Below are positions 46,704-58,274 of a stretch of DNA of 64,000 bases, piece after piece. The notes under the pieces are model-generated. The model searched no databases. It was not told the DNA's origin and saw nothing but the letters and a program-made list of their open reading frames with translations. The position numbers were made by a program, and so were the translations under genes. Where the stretch lies: the NCBI GenBank assembly GCA_963556145.1, contig OY744466.1, forward strand, positions 4,836,001-4,900,000, given 5' to 3'. Position 1 is the stretch's first letter; the number at the start of each line of letters is the position of its first letter. This DNA is from Hygrocybe punicea (Eukaryota > Basidiomycota > Agaricomycetes > Agaricales > Hygrophoraceae).

Positions 46704-47009
46704 GATACAAAAGGAACTGCGTGAACGTACCAGGGCGAACACTGCTATGAGCATCGGCAAGAGAGGTAAAGGCTGAATCACAAGATTGTCGGAACAATGA
46801 TAGGGAATGAAGGAGGGATGTGGTTGACCAGCGAGGGGGGGATTGGAAAGAGGGGAGATGGGGGCACAGCCGAGCGACGGGCGTTATCAAGTGTTGGCAT
46901 TTGTAGGCCGGGGGAATGTGGTGCCAGTAAACAATCAAGTCGCGACTCGTGATTGATAAGGTCACGAGTCAGTTAAGCCCGTGTTTCACCCAATGTCGCA
47001 TTCGTCATC

Positions 47010-48857
47010 GTCAACAATAAGCACGATCTACTCATCACCCCGCCATCGTTTCTTGCAGATTTTTATATATGTCATGCATTAGTACTTCCAGATAATGTAT
47101 ATAGACTAAAATACACAATATAAAAGATATATAAAAGATATTAGATGGTGGGGATACAGGTGCTGCCATTGAACTGGTGGATGCTCACCTTCAAAAATGG
47201 GGCGCGTGTGGTCTACACTTGATGGGAAGTGTGCCAGATGGTGGGCCAGGAGTGGATAGGACACTGGGGGGCGGGGAAGGGCTGCCAGAGTAGGGTGGTA
47301 AAGGGTGGTGGAGTATGCCTCCAATTCAAAAAGCTAGTGTCGTAGGGAAGCGAGGTGGATGGTGGGGAAAGTGATGGAATGAATGGGAGAGGGTTCCTGA
47401 CCCCGAACGAGTGGTGGGGAGGGGTCAGCGGATGGGGGGGACATGGTATGGGGTGGGTACTCACCTGGGCCATCAAGGTCCCCCACGGCCCTCCATGTGT
47501 TCCATCATCGATAAAAATGATGGGAATGTTGTCTACGATGTCCTCATCATCCCCATCGCAGTTTTCGCCATCCCGATCGACCCTGCCGTTGAGATGTGGA
47601 AGGTAGGTGCCAGCAACGGCTGCAATGGCGGTACCTTGATAACAACGATGTCGTTGATGACCCCATTGCCATGGACGACCCTCCAGGTTTCCTTCGCCAT
47701 CTTAGTTGGTATGAGCTGGGTCTGCTGCCACTGGTTTCGAAGTTCGAGGCCGATGGTAGAAAAGGTCAGGAGCGCTCCTGCGCGGCTTTGAGGACATCCG
47801 GGATGGCATTCTCGGTGCAAATAGTCGCCATCGTCATCGAAGTCTTCGTTTCCATCGTTGTTGATGTGGTGGGGAGTGGGAGTATGGTGGAGAGTTGGGC
47901 GCCAGTGGTTGTAAGATCAAGTAAAGTACATCATGAACATGTGACTCAGACTGACCTCAGCCTTTCACCACCGCCCAACTCTCCTCCCGCTACACCCCCA
48001 CTCCCCACCACATTGACAACGATGGAAATGAAGACTTCGATGACGACGGCGACTATTTGCACTGAGAACGCCATCCCGGATGTCCTCAAAGCCGCGCAGG
48101 AGCGCTCCCGACCTTTTCTACCATCAGCCTCGAACTTCGAAACCAGTGGCGGCGGACCAGGCGCACAGCGACGAAGACGATGAAGGCAATGTGTAGGGTT
48201 GCCCACGGCGATGGCATCGTCAATGGCATTGTCATCGTTGTGATATTGCCACTGTAACCGCCTGTATCGTCACCTCTGAACAACTTGACGGCAGGACCAA
48301 TCGGGAGGGTGAAAACCGCAGAAAGGATGATGGAGATGTCTTAGATGATATCTCCATCGTTTTCGTCGATGATGGAATGTGGGGATGGCCGTGGGGGGCC
48401 CTAGTGGCCAAGGTAAGTAACCACCTTATCCTGCTTATTCCCCCACTTACTGACCCCTTCCCACCGTTCGTTCAGGGCCAGGAACCTTCCCCAACCTTCC
48501 CCAACCCTTTTCCTCTGTCCAATTTGCTTCGCAGACCCTCCCCCACCACCCATTGCCACCCCACTCAGGCCAGCCCTCCCTGTCCTCCAGCATCTTCCCC
48601 ACCCCTCATTTACCATCCAGCGCCCTCTCCCATCAAAGGGAGACCAACTGTGACGCCTCTGAGAAGGTGAGTAGTACTGAGTACCCGCCAGTTCGGTGGC
48701 AGCACTCCATGTATCTCCCCCATTTGTTTCTTTTATTTCCCCTTTACTCGTTGTATATTAGTCTATATACACTATCTAGAGGCACTAATACATGACATAT
48801 ACAAAGATCTCGAAGAAATAGCGGCGGGATGACGAATAAGTTGAGCTCGCTGTTGAC
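47010..48857. repeat. 1.85-kb foldback (long inverted repeat)
   Basis: The arms, about 47010-47905 and 47966-48857, are reverse complements with moderate divergence. Tips GTCAACA / TGTTGAC; shared blocks include TATATAGACTA, AAGTCTTCGTTTCCATCGTTG and GGACATCCGGGATGGC. The loop is about 60 bases. Frames ending MVEKVRSAPARL (plus) and MVEKVGSAPARL (minus) are the same sequence in each arm. Whether this is an inserted element or an inverted duplication of internal hAT sequence is unclear; no target duplication was found. Confidence 0.85.
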
Positions 48858-50129
48858 AACAAGACCTGGTAACTCCGAGTCCTAGTACCAAGAACCTAAC
48901 TCAAAATTTTCATAAACACAGTCAATTTTTTTATCCAAACACTATAAAACGTAGCTAAGGTTCTGGGTATAACACAAGACACGTCAATGTATTTAGGTAA
49001 GATAATGTTGAAGAAAAAATAGAGGGCAGGGCAGAGCCACCCCGCCTCCACCGGCCTCGCCCCCACAGTCACCTCCCCGTTCACGCTGCCCGCTGTTGCA
49101 ACCCGCCATCCCCCGCCTGCTGCCATTCATCATCCGTTCACGTCATTGGGCGTGGGCGCTGGCCACCGGCACTTGAGCGAGGGGGCTGGTTGCTGCTGTG
49201 GTGGTGGTTGCCACTGCAGTCGCTGCCGCGATTGCTGCTGCTGGATGCCGATTCCGTTCCTGTTGGCATCCGTTGGCGTTGGCATTGGCATTGGCGTCGG
49301 AGGTTCGCTGCTGGCGCTGTGGTAGCGGCGGGATGTGTTGTTGTTGTCATACCTTGGCCGGCTCCACTCCGGCTTGGTGGTGTCGCCGTCGTTGTCACTG
49401 TGGTCGTTGTGGTCAGGGTCGAAAGAGTGTAGAAGGCCCCAGACCCGAGCCACGGCTCATGGCTTAGGTCCTCGTCAACATCGGCCCAGTTCCACCATCA
49501 TACTGCTGCCGGATGGTGGTGGAGGTCGTCGCCATCGCCGTCGTTGTGTGACGGTAGTGGTGGTAGTGGTGCCGTCATCGTCATCGCCGTCGCCGTCACC
49601 CTGTTGCCAGAAGGCGGTGGATGTCATTGCCGTCGTTGTTAATTCTCCGCTAGCGAAGTAGGAATGAACTAAAAGTTAGAATTAGTAGAAGTACCTGAAA
49701 TAACTAAGGAATTACCTTGAGCAGAACAGTTCATCGCGAACAGTTCTGCTCATCTTCAAGTTCGACGTTGTCGTCGTTCAAATTGAAGTTGTTGTGCGTG
49801 TGACATCCGCCCTCGTCATCGAAGTGTCGTTGTCACTCGTTACAGCGTGGTCATGGACCAAGGCGGCAGTGCACGACATCATGTTTGCAAGCGAGGGAGA
49901 TGGGAGGAGGTGGAGGTGGGTTGCGTGGACAACAGTGGTTAGCCAGGACACTGTTACCTACTGGTTCAAACCGGTCCGAACGGGTTCTGGACCACGAAAC
50001 AACACGTGAACGCGGAACCGGACTTTAGGTCCGGTTCACGCCTGGCCCCGAACTTGGACCCGAACCACGGTTCGGTTCCCATCGGTTCAGGTTCGAACCA
50101 TGGTTCCGAACCTGACCCATCCATCATTA
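48858..50129. other. Right part of the hAT element, no gene
   Basis: GC-rich trinucleotide-type sequence (49190-49640, GTGGTG, GCCGTC and CATTGGC repeats) and the right subterminal zone (about 49960-50129) with GGTTCRGGTTCGAACC repeats. The block CTTGAGCAGAA...TTCTGCTC (49715-49760) also occurs near 46340-46380 inside the second nested element, showing shared family sequence. Confidence 0.6.
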
Positions 50130-51168
50130 CATGGCTCGGTCTGGCTCAGCTTGGCTACAGCTACCAATGGCTAACTCATATATGGGTTGTTAGTTGGACT
50201 GGACCGTTGTGGCAATGGCTAAACCGCAGCTAGCCATCCCAAAAAGGAAATTAATAGCACCAAGGTCAAATCTCACCACCAGTCTCACTGCACAAATATG
50301 CAGAGCACACCGGTGACACCATGCCTGACACCAACAGCCACAGCTACACCAGCTTGCAACAATGCTGGCTGACCCACAACAAGGGCCACAGCACCCCAAC
50401 GGTGACCAGCAGAGGGGCGAGGAATGAAGCAGCAATGGAAGCAGCACTCCCGTTATGAATCCTTGTTTTTTTTTACTACCAACTTATGTCTGATTACAGC
50501 ACTAATGATCTCAAGGCAGCAGCAGCCTGGACAGCAGTAGCAATGAGCAATAACCACGGTGACAGCAAACAGCAGCAGTGGCCACAACGGCAACAGCAGT
50601 GCCAGCAGCGACGACAAGCAACGTGTGCCAATCCCAGACATAGCAGATTATAGCAACGCTCAAAATGATGCTCAAAGTGACAGTTTTTCAACCACCCTTT
50701 GTCTCCAGCCAGGGCTATCCAGTCACCTTCATTCCTAACACTTTCCATGCTTGTCATTCCCATTCCCAGTAAGTCTGTCTTCACACAAAGAGACTTTTGT
50801 TTGATCTTCACATTCATTTCATAAGAGCATTTGATTCAATATGGTACCAACTAGCGACTATGTTTGATGCAAATTTGATGCACATCGAGACATCACAGCT
50901 GACTGCTTACTTTCTACAGCAACGGCGCACAATTGGTGGCCTTCTTACTATGATCTGTGAAACTGGTGGCTGCCACTGCAGCGCTGTGAGTTTCGAGGGG
51001 TGACCAAACTGGTAGTAGGTAGTACTACTACTCCACTTAGGTAGTAGTAGTAAGTACACTTGAAAAAGCTTGAAATGTATTATAACATACAAAAAAATCT
51101 ATTTACGGCTTCATCTCCTTTTGGGCAGGCTAATCTCTGGTGCATACACAACTCTTGTCTTGATTTTG
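50130..51168. other. No gene recognised
   Basis: Starts with the right CATGGCTC duplication. CAG/CAGCAG-rich low complexity occupies about 50510-50620 and a TAGTAGTAGTA tract lies near 51020-51055. Confidence 0.5.
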
Positions 51169-51424
51169 CTTTGACATGGCTGAGTAGGTATATGCTGCAT
51201 CTACATGTTTGATTATCCACAGGTACAAAAATTCTCAATGCAATCATATCTAAATCTGCTTTTCAAGTCCAGGGGTACAAAAAACCCATCAAGGCTCATT
51301 TAGTCCAAGGTTTTATACCCCTTGGCTTGAAATGCAGAATTAGATATCATTGCACTGAGAATTTTTGTACCCGTGGATAATCAAACATGTAGATGCATCA
51401 TATACCTACCCAGCCATGTTAAAA
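51169..51424. repeat. Small foldback MITE
   Basis: About 110-base arms: GACATGGCTGAGTAGGTATA on the left, its near complement on the right, and shared TCTACATGTTTGATTATCCA and GGTACAAAAATTCTCA. It forms a near-perfect hairpin with a short loop and carries no gene. Confidence 0.9.
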
Positions 51425-54084
51425 TAATGGCACTTTCCAAGAATCCACCCTGTAATAAAAAAACCAAATCAAATGCATTATACATTGTACCCCTACCCAT
51501 GCATTTCACTATCTCTGACAGGGTGATGAACTTTTCAACACCCAAGTCTGGGGTCACTGTCCATATCTCTGCTAAACTGCTGTTCAGCACCACCCACAGC
51601 ACTGCTTTCTCTGACTTCAATTTGAAGTACTGGATGTACATCAGCCAAATTTCCACCACCTCTGTCTCTGAAGCCAACTCTGCCCTAAACTTTTGGGCCT
51701 TGTCCTGACCATGTTCTCCTGGGCACATATAGTCAGTTGGGACCACTTTGAAAAAGTCAACATGGAAAACTTGCCTGCAGGTCCTGAGTGTTGTCTTGCT
51801 AGCTCCCACCCCAACCAGACCATTAAGCCCTCCAAGAGAGCTTCTGTCTCCACCACTCCATTTTCACTGTCACAAGAGTTGGGCAACCATTCCATGCCAT
51901 TCTGCAAAGATTGCAGTGCCTTCATAACTTTCTAGATGCACTTTGCCATCACCTCTTCCTCAGAGCTGTGAAATTGAAACCATTAGTTGTCTGTTAAAAT
52001 ACAGGTCACTCCCACAGCATCACACACCTGTCCTTGCCTCCAATAGGTCCACCTTCTTTTGTGGCAATGTGGACCAATGCGGACATCTTGCACTTCCTCT
52101 CCTTCCACAGTCACTCCCAGGTGTGGTGCGAAAGGACCTTGAAGCAGTTATAGAAGGGTTGCTGTGAACAGCAGTGCGCAGGCACTGTTCACTGAATGTC
52201 GCTCTCATCACCAGAAACCTGATCTCACCACTCACTGTGATTGTCAGTGGAAAGTCATTGGCATCAGCCTGCAGAATCTGTGTCAGGTGAGCATCCTGCA
52301 CAACCAGGATATTGTGGATATGTCACCATGGATTGGAACCAAGTGTAGTAAGCCTTGTGGCTGATGGTTTCCTGGTCACCATCCAATGTGCCCTGGATGA
52401 ATGCCTTCCACTTGTCGGCTATAATGAGGCATGCTGCAGCAAAAATGCAGTGATGTTGCAGCAGTCAGAGGGTTGGACAACTGTTGCCTTGAGTTCACTA
52501 TCAAACATCGAAGGAGGGAGCCTGTACAGTGATTGCATGTTGTGATCAGCGAGGATGTTAGCCTCATGAAGAAGGGCTATGGTGGCAGTGTTGGAAGACT
52601 TGACAGAGAGCATGATTCTGTCTTGTTGGTTAGTATAGGCTATGACATTGTATCTAAGTTTGCTAAGGGTTGTGGTTGCAGTTGCTCTGTCAAGTCAACT
52701 ATATATTTCTTCTGTGACAGGACAGCCAAAGATGCTCCAATGGGCTGATCAATATCCAATTCTACCACCTGGCCATTCTCCATTATTGTCCCATAATCCG
52801 TGCAGCCAAACATGGGCCAATTTCAGTCAGATCATGCCACATTGTGATCCAAACAATGCTCCTAATGATCACACAAGCCAGTGCCTAAAATTAGCTACCC
52901 ACCATAGTTGTCACAGAGTTTGACATGTGTGGCACCAAACTATGGGTTTGTGTCTGACCAATTGTCCAGTGTAGAAGATGTTGTGTTCTGAGGCAAGCTT
53001 AGGAAATTGTCTTGAATGCATTCCATGCATGGAAGCAAACAATTGACAAGCTCTTGTATTGTCAACATCAACCCTGCTCCCACCACAAAGTTTTATCCCA
53101 CCAACCAACCAACCACCCATGGACATTCTGCAATAAGCCTTCTCCATCCATGAGTTCAACAACCACTGCTACACCATCCTTGAAGTCAACAAGGAGAACA
53201 ATATTGTTAGTTATGTTCACCTTGCCATTCTGGCTTTTACTGGTTATGACCCACCATAGCACATGTTTTTGGACAGTTAGCAATGTCAAATAACCTGTTC
53301 TCAGGATTTTTTTCACCATTAGATTTCAATGGAATCATGTACCAGACCCTTTTATGAATTTATTGTTGAGATATAGCAATGTGCTCCTCATACCCTGCTT
53401 ACATATCACATGTTTCTTGACAGTCACCAATATGGAAACACTTGTTCTGGGGGTTATTTAATCACCATATTTCATTGGAAACATCTTCAGGACACTTTGA
53501 TGAATGCATTCTTGAGATACAGTAATGTGCTCCTCCTCTCACTTTCTGACTCTTGTTTGCACTATAGCTTCAAAACCAGTCTACCAATTTTGTTCAAAAT
53601 TTGCACATGGCATCTGATAACTTTAAACCATCCCACCATGTCAGATTTTGGGGCAAATTTTCCAATGTATAAAGTTATTATATATGGTCAGTACCAGGAA
53701 ATGGCCTTGAAGATCACTGGAAATGCCATGACTCTACACAATCATTTCAGTTCATCACCTGACAAACACTCTCATACAGTCTCTGGCAAGCCAAGATATA
53801 CAACCCCCCACTACAAGCCCAACAAAGCTGGAAGCCAAGTCTACTCATCCAATGACCTGTCAACATCTAGCCATGACTACTACCTGCAATTGGCAAAAGA
53901 AACACGTTGTCAATTCATTGGACTGATGCCCATTGAAGATTTTTTCAAGAAATTTCTTCCCCTACAAGAGACTACAAACTTACCAGTATTGGTATCTCCG
54001 GCTCATTTTGAAGCCCATGGATACGGAAATCTGTATCCATACTTGTACTCTTATGAGTATGGATACCTGCAGATCAGGGATTAC
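51425..54084. other. Decayed sequence, no family recognised
   Basis: Minus-strand frames at 51381-51809 (QVFHVDFFKVVPTD...), 52020-52301 and 52419-52613 (ATIALLHEANILADHNMQSL) have protein-like composition and could be exons of one decayed gene. No motif identifies it. A diverged direct repeat of about 105 bases (53284-53392 and 53430-53538, both ending CAATGTGCTCCTC or TAATGTGCTCCTC) is present. Confidence 0.4.
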
Positions 54085-54869
54085 CCTTATCCCTGCATTT
54101 CCCTAGTTACAGTTGCATACATGATATCGGGTCTTGTTGCATGCACAGCATACAAGAGCTCTCCAACTCATGTCACATACTCAATCGAGGTGTGTTTCTG
54201 CTTGCTCTTGTCGGTTTCAGTTTCGTTTATTCATAGGACCATGTTCTGGTCCATTGGGGTTGATACCGGCTTGGCATCCTTCATTCTGGCCTTCACGAGG
54301 ATCTTCCAGATATAGCAGCTTTGTGATAGGGTGACTTTCCATTGTTGGCGGTCTCATTTGATATGGATTCCGAGCAGTAACGTTGGCTTTCTGATGACTG
54401 TTACTGTGTATTTTTCCTTTAGCTGGTTGATTACCCGCTGATTCATTGCTCAGTTGTTTGTGTAAGCCATGAGGTCGTCGACCCATATGAGTATGATGGA
54501 GAAGTTTTCACCTTCCTGATAGTAGTATGCACAGTAGTCGGTCCGCAATCTCGTATAACAAAGTTCCTTCATCATGTTATCAAAATCCGTGTTCCATACA
54601 TTTTCCAGTCTGTGAATGGCCCTTTCTGGTGCCATTACAGTGGGTTCCGATGATTCTGTTGTGGGTTCCAGTGGTTCTGGAGTTTGTGAGTCATCGGATT
54701 CACTCTGGTCCCCCTCGAATTGCAAACCCGGTAAGTCGGATACAATCTGGAATTCCTGCAATGCCCCATCCTCATGAAACGCAACATTCCGTGATGTTTT
54801 AACAGTCCACATTGCAGCATCGTAGTATTGGATAGCCTTCTGTGACTCCACAAATCCTATGAACTTCAT
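54085..54869 (-). pseudogene. Copia RT, C-terminal part after a large deletion
   Basis: After the integrase linker (MKFIGFVESQKAIQYYD, then Ser/Glu/Pro-rich sequence) the frame jumps at about 54610 directly to VWNTDFDNMMKELCYTRLRT. The palm with the first catalytic Asp and ALYGLKQ-type motif is missing. The YVDD box is present as LIWVDDLMAYTNN (54450-54490), followed by stops within KEKYTVTVI, LLLGIHIK, DAKPVSTPMDQN and ELLYAVHATRPDIMYATV down to 54085. Confidence 0.88.
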
Positions 54870-55338
54870 CTTAGCTGATCACAGTGCCAGCTTTGATCTC
54901 TTTCTGCCTTGATATAAGACCCAAACATCGCATCCGAACTCCCAGAAATGCAATACGTCTGGCTTCCTGCCAGTCCAGGCTTCATGCAGAGTCATTCCAT
55001 CTAGAGCCTTGGTGGGGGATCGGTTTTGAATGTATGCCGCATGTGCAATGGCTTCCAGCCAAAGGAATGTGGGCAGGTTTTTAGTGATCAACATCACGCA
55101 GGCTAACTCCAGTAATGTGCAATTGAATCTTTCCACCGTTCTGTGTTGCGAGGGTGAGTAAGGGGCCATTGTTTCAATGACCATTCCTTTCTCCCCTGCC
55201 CATCTCTCGACTTCCTTGTTGATGAGTTCCTTTCCATTATCGAACCGCAAATATTTAGGGTTTCGATCAAACTTCTTCTTGATCGTGTTAACATAAGCCT
55301 TGATGTGTTCTGTCACCTGGCTTTTCTGTTTCATGAAT

Positions 55339-55618
55339 TAGTGTTGCCACGACTAGACTATTTACACCAAAATTTTAGTAGTCATAGTTGATAGTTGCAG
55401 CTAAAGTTGCAGCTTAGCTGGTCATTGTAGTCAACTAAACTTGAGAATAGTCAACTATAAACAAACAAATGTGTGTTAAATCACTTATAAATACCAGAAC
55501 AGACATGATATAATTTTAGTCAACTAGATAGTCATAGTTGCAACTAGCTGAGTTGCAGCTAAAATCAACTATGACTATGACTGCCAGTTGACTAGTAGTC
55601 TTAGTCGTGGCAACACTA
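55339..55618. mobile_element. 280-base hAT MITE in the copia integrase gene
   Basis: Ends TAGTGTTGCCACGACTAGAC and TAGTCGTGGCAACACTA; perfect 8-base duplications TCATGAAT at 55331-55338 and 55619-55626. The interior consists of AGTTGCAGCTAAA and ATAGTTGCAACT type repeats. Removing it restores the integrase frame (SFMDDTTR ... QVTEHIKAYV). Confidence 0.95.
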
Positions 55619-55987
55619 TCATGAATAAAGTGGTTACGGTGCGTGTCGTGTCATCCATGAATGAGACATAGTATCTCCATTCTCTGATAGACTCAATGTG
55701 TGCTGGGCCCCAGACATCGCTCAAAGTCCACTCTCTGGCAACTTTGGATTGTCCATCGGCCTCTTTTGGAAATGGCTGGATGGCTTGCTTTGCCTGAATG
55801 CAAGCCTCACAGGTTCAGGAAGGGACACTCCCTTTGTCGATTTCTAGACCCGTGACTAACCCCTTTCTCTGCAGGGTCCTGAGTCCACTCATTCCGATGT
55901 GTCCGTATAGGCAGTGCCATTCGTCCCAAGACATTTTCTTTGGCATGGCTACATTTGCCTTTTCCAGTGTGGTAGATGTGCCTGGGC

Positions 55988-56125
55988 TGTCACATGCCCA
56001 GTTCCCATGGTTGACCTTAGTCAGTAGGCTTCCCAATGTAGTAGACAGTCTCATCCTTCGACATCTAGAGCGTTTCCACTCGATTCCTGTGTGAGTACAC
56101 TGAGAGGTCCCAAGGGACCTCTCCA
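55988..56125 (+). repeat. Lone LTR related to the TRIM at 17249-18930
   Basis: 138 bases, TGTCACATG...CTCTCCA, aligned end to end with the 137-base TRIM repeat (shared CCTTAGTCAGTAG, ATGTAGTAG, CAGT, GAGAGGT...GGGACCTCTCCA) but clearly diverged. It sits in the copia GAG-pre-integrase region. A target duplication is not clear (TGGGC versus CCGGC). Confidence 0.7.
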
Positions 56126-56582
56126 CCGGCGTGCGGGATTGCACTCGGGCGTTCAAATGGTATAGTCATCCATCTTTCCAGCCTGTTCCGACAAGTTTAT
56201 TCTCCTTCATATAGAGCCTGCATATTCCATTGCGGAAGTTAACCCATCTGCTGCTTTCATTGAATCAGCTCAGTGATAGTAGTGAGTTCTGTGACTCCAG
56301 TACATGTAGTATGTCTTGTAGCTGATGCTGTATGTCCTTTCCGTCCACTGTGAAGTGTAAGATGATGGTTCTGCGACCAGGAGCTCGAGTGGCTACCTTT
56401 CCTAGTCCTTGAACGGTAGCTTCATCCAGAGTTTTCTACGTGATAAATGCGTTTCAGGAATTGCTGATGTGACTTGTTGTTCCAGAATCCAGTAACCAAT
56501 CATAGTTTCAAATATTGTCTGTATTCACTGTGTATGCTATATCCTGTAACATATTATTGACATTGTCCACAGCTTGATTCGA

Positions 56583-57431
56583 TCAGTTCCATTGGTTTCC
56601 ACCCTTTCTGGTGCCCTTTACTTTCTCTTTCGGCCCTTGCCCTTCCTTTCTGCCACCTTTAGACCAGCAGTCCTTCACCATATGTCCCTTCTTGTGGCAG
56701 TTGAAGCATTCCGTTTCAGAATCGGCCCCCTTCTGCTTTCCATTACCCTTTCCGTTGCACTTTCTGGTGAACCTCCCATGCATAGCGACATTGTCAGGAT
56801 CTCCACTGCACTCACAGTGCCTGCGGTCTTGCTCTAATAGGATCGTGACTAGTTCGTGTGACATCAGTGACATTCTGTCCTTCTTTAAGCCTAAATATGC
56901 TGATTTATACAAGTCCCAACTTTCCGGTAAGGAGGATACAACTATCATCATGAAGTCTTTGTTGGAAACGAGGCTTCCCATCAAGTGGAGTTCCTCCTGC
57001 AGTTTCCGGAGCTTTGATATGTGCTTGATTAGGTCGAATCCTTCTTCAGCAATTAACCGGTACAATGCGCGTTGCATTGCTAATATTCCAAGCTTCCCCC
57101 TGGATTCCTTTGCCAAAGTTAGCTGCTTCCACATCTCACTCGCTGTGTGTGCACCAATGATATGTATCATTTCCACGTCACCAATTGCAAGCTCGATCTG
57201 TGTCCTCGTCTTGGCGTCTCTGCCGCGCCATTTCTTCATCGCCTTGGATTCCTCTGATGTTTGATGGGATGTGTCTGCCAGGACAGGGGCCTTTGATTCC
57301 ACATTGATGTACGTCTCTAACCCAAGATCCAAAAGCACAGCTAACATCTGTCTCTTCCACGGCATCCAATTGTTTCCCTTTAATAACTTGATCCAGTATG
57401 ATCCCGATGTGTGCGTGACTTTATCTGTCAT
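56583..57431 (-). pseudogene. Copia gag (UBN2-type) with CCHC knuckle, mostly intact
   Basis: 282-residue frame starting MTDKVTHTSGSYWIKLLKGN. The UBN2-type capsid region includes NNWMPWKRQM, SEMWKQLTLA, LRKLQEELHLMG and SLPESWDLYKSAY; then a basic stretch and one zinc knuckle, CFNCHKKGHMVKDC, near 56690-56740. It is the least damaged part of the element. Gag would form the particle and package RNA. Confidence 0.9.
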
Positions 57432-58274
57432 AGTTGGCTAGTATATGAGGTGGTAGTGTGATGTTTGGAGGTGCGTGATCGTGTTTCCGTTAAAGCCATT
57501 CAGGGCTCATAACCTATTGGAATATATAGTTGCAGTGGTCATTGACCACTAAGTTATTTTATGTAGAATGAATTATATTTACCTCTCTCTGAGAGGGCTT
57601 TTATACTACTAGCTAAATCTACTAGAAGTTTCCTGTGGTGAGTAGAATACATGATGCAGTTCAGCATTATTCATCGGACAGGTGGGTTTGAGTTCTGGGG
57701 TCACATGGTATGGATTACTAATCCTTTCCGTGACTATTCGGCCACTATTCCCAACAATTCCCACTTATTGACAGCCACAATGTATAGTATGTTCTCAAGG
57801 TTGACACCAATGCTCATAGGCAAAATCTACCAGTAGTACTCAAGGAACAGACCTTCTCTGGCCATGTCACCCAATTTTTAGTGTTCTTCAAATTGCCCAT
57901 ATCAGCCAACACCCGCATCCATGTACTGGCAATCATCACTCCCATCAAGCCTGAGAAACAGATGAATCAAGTTCAGATGTGGTTTTGGAAGGGCAGCAAG
58001 CTCACAGCTGCAAGAGTTGTAAACATTGCTTGCATTCAATGTGTCATCGGGTGTGTTCGAGACTGAGGTTTGTGGGCATTATTTGATAAAGGTGAGATGG
58101 GCCAGTTGTTGGAGTCCCACCTATTGCTGACAATGAATAAGTTCCTGCAGCACACTCTTTGTTGACTATGTAATTTGAATTTCTTTCCCCCATCTCTCCT
58201 CCGGATCCCCCATTGGGGCCTAAATGAAGTCCAATGCCTTCAGCTGCATTACCAAGCGTGAGCTTCATACCAAA
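57432..58274. other. No gene recognised; possible copia leader or LTR and unknown remnant
   Basis: 57432-57600 is probably the untranslated leader or LTR of the copia element. Plus-strand frames at 57651-57836 (FEFWGHMVWITNPFRDYS) and 57881-58066 look protein-like, but no family is recognised. Confidence 0.35.

Larger units (their letters stand above)
39824..50129 (-). mobile_element. 10.3-kb hAT transposon with nested insertions
   Basis: Left end TAGTGATGGACAGGTTTGG; right end reads, on the other strand, TAATGATGGATGGGTCAGG. Perfect 8-base duplications CATGGCTC at 39816-39823 and 50130-50137. The transposase gene runs on the minus strand (40060-44976). Two smaller TAGTG...CACTA elements (41901-43139 and 45261-46703) and a foldback (47010-48857) lie inside; without the two hAT elements and their duplications the element is about 7.6 kb. 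Subterminal GGTTCGG / GGACCGAACC repeats occur at both ends. The sequence just left of it, TAGTGTTGCC at 39807, suggests it landed in the terminus of yet another hAT-type element. Confidence 0.88.
54879..56510 (-). pseudogene. Copia protease, GAG-pre-integrase and integrase
   Basis: WLLDSGTTSHIS at about 56470-56506 is the aspartic protease site (D-S-G). WHCLYGHIGMSGLRTLQ and CEACIQAKQ (55780-55930) form the HHCC integrase zinc finger. DVWGPAHIESI and SFMDDTTR (55640-55720) hold the first catalytic Asp. After the MITE come FDNGKELINKEVERWAGEKG and HRTVERFN (55130-55260), with the second Asp and the Glu. Frames are shifted and interrupted. Confidence 0.88.
54085..57431 (-). mobile_element. Ty1/copia retrotransposon, decayed and internally deleted
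   Basis: The minus strand reads gag, protease, GAG-pre-integrase, integrase core, C-terminal linker, and the end of the RT, with a large deletion. A 280-base hAT MITE (55339-55618) and a TRIM-type LTR (55988-56125) are inserted. Terminal LTRs were not identified. Sequence just beyond the gag start (57480-57520, TTATGAGCC on the minus strand) could include a copia-type primer binding site. Confidence 0.9.

Noticed and set aside
47411..48183. Overlapping frames on both strands in the foldback as genes
   Set aside because: The same frame appears in both arms because they are inverted copies; no domain or ATG context supports a protein.
54217..54486. Independent small ORF (MGRRPHGLHKQLS...)
   Set aside because: It is an out-of-frame shadow of the copia RT segment that reads KEKYTVTVI...LLLGIHIK in the true frame.
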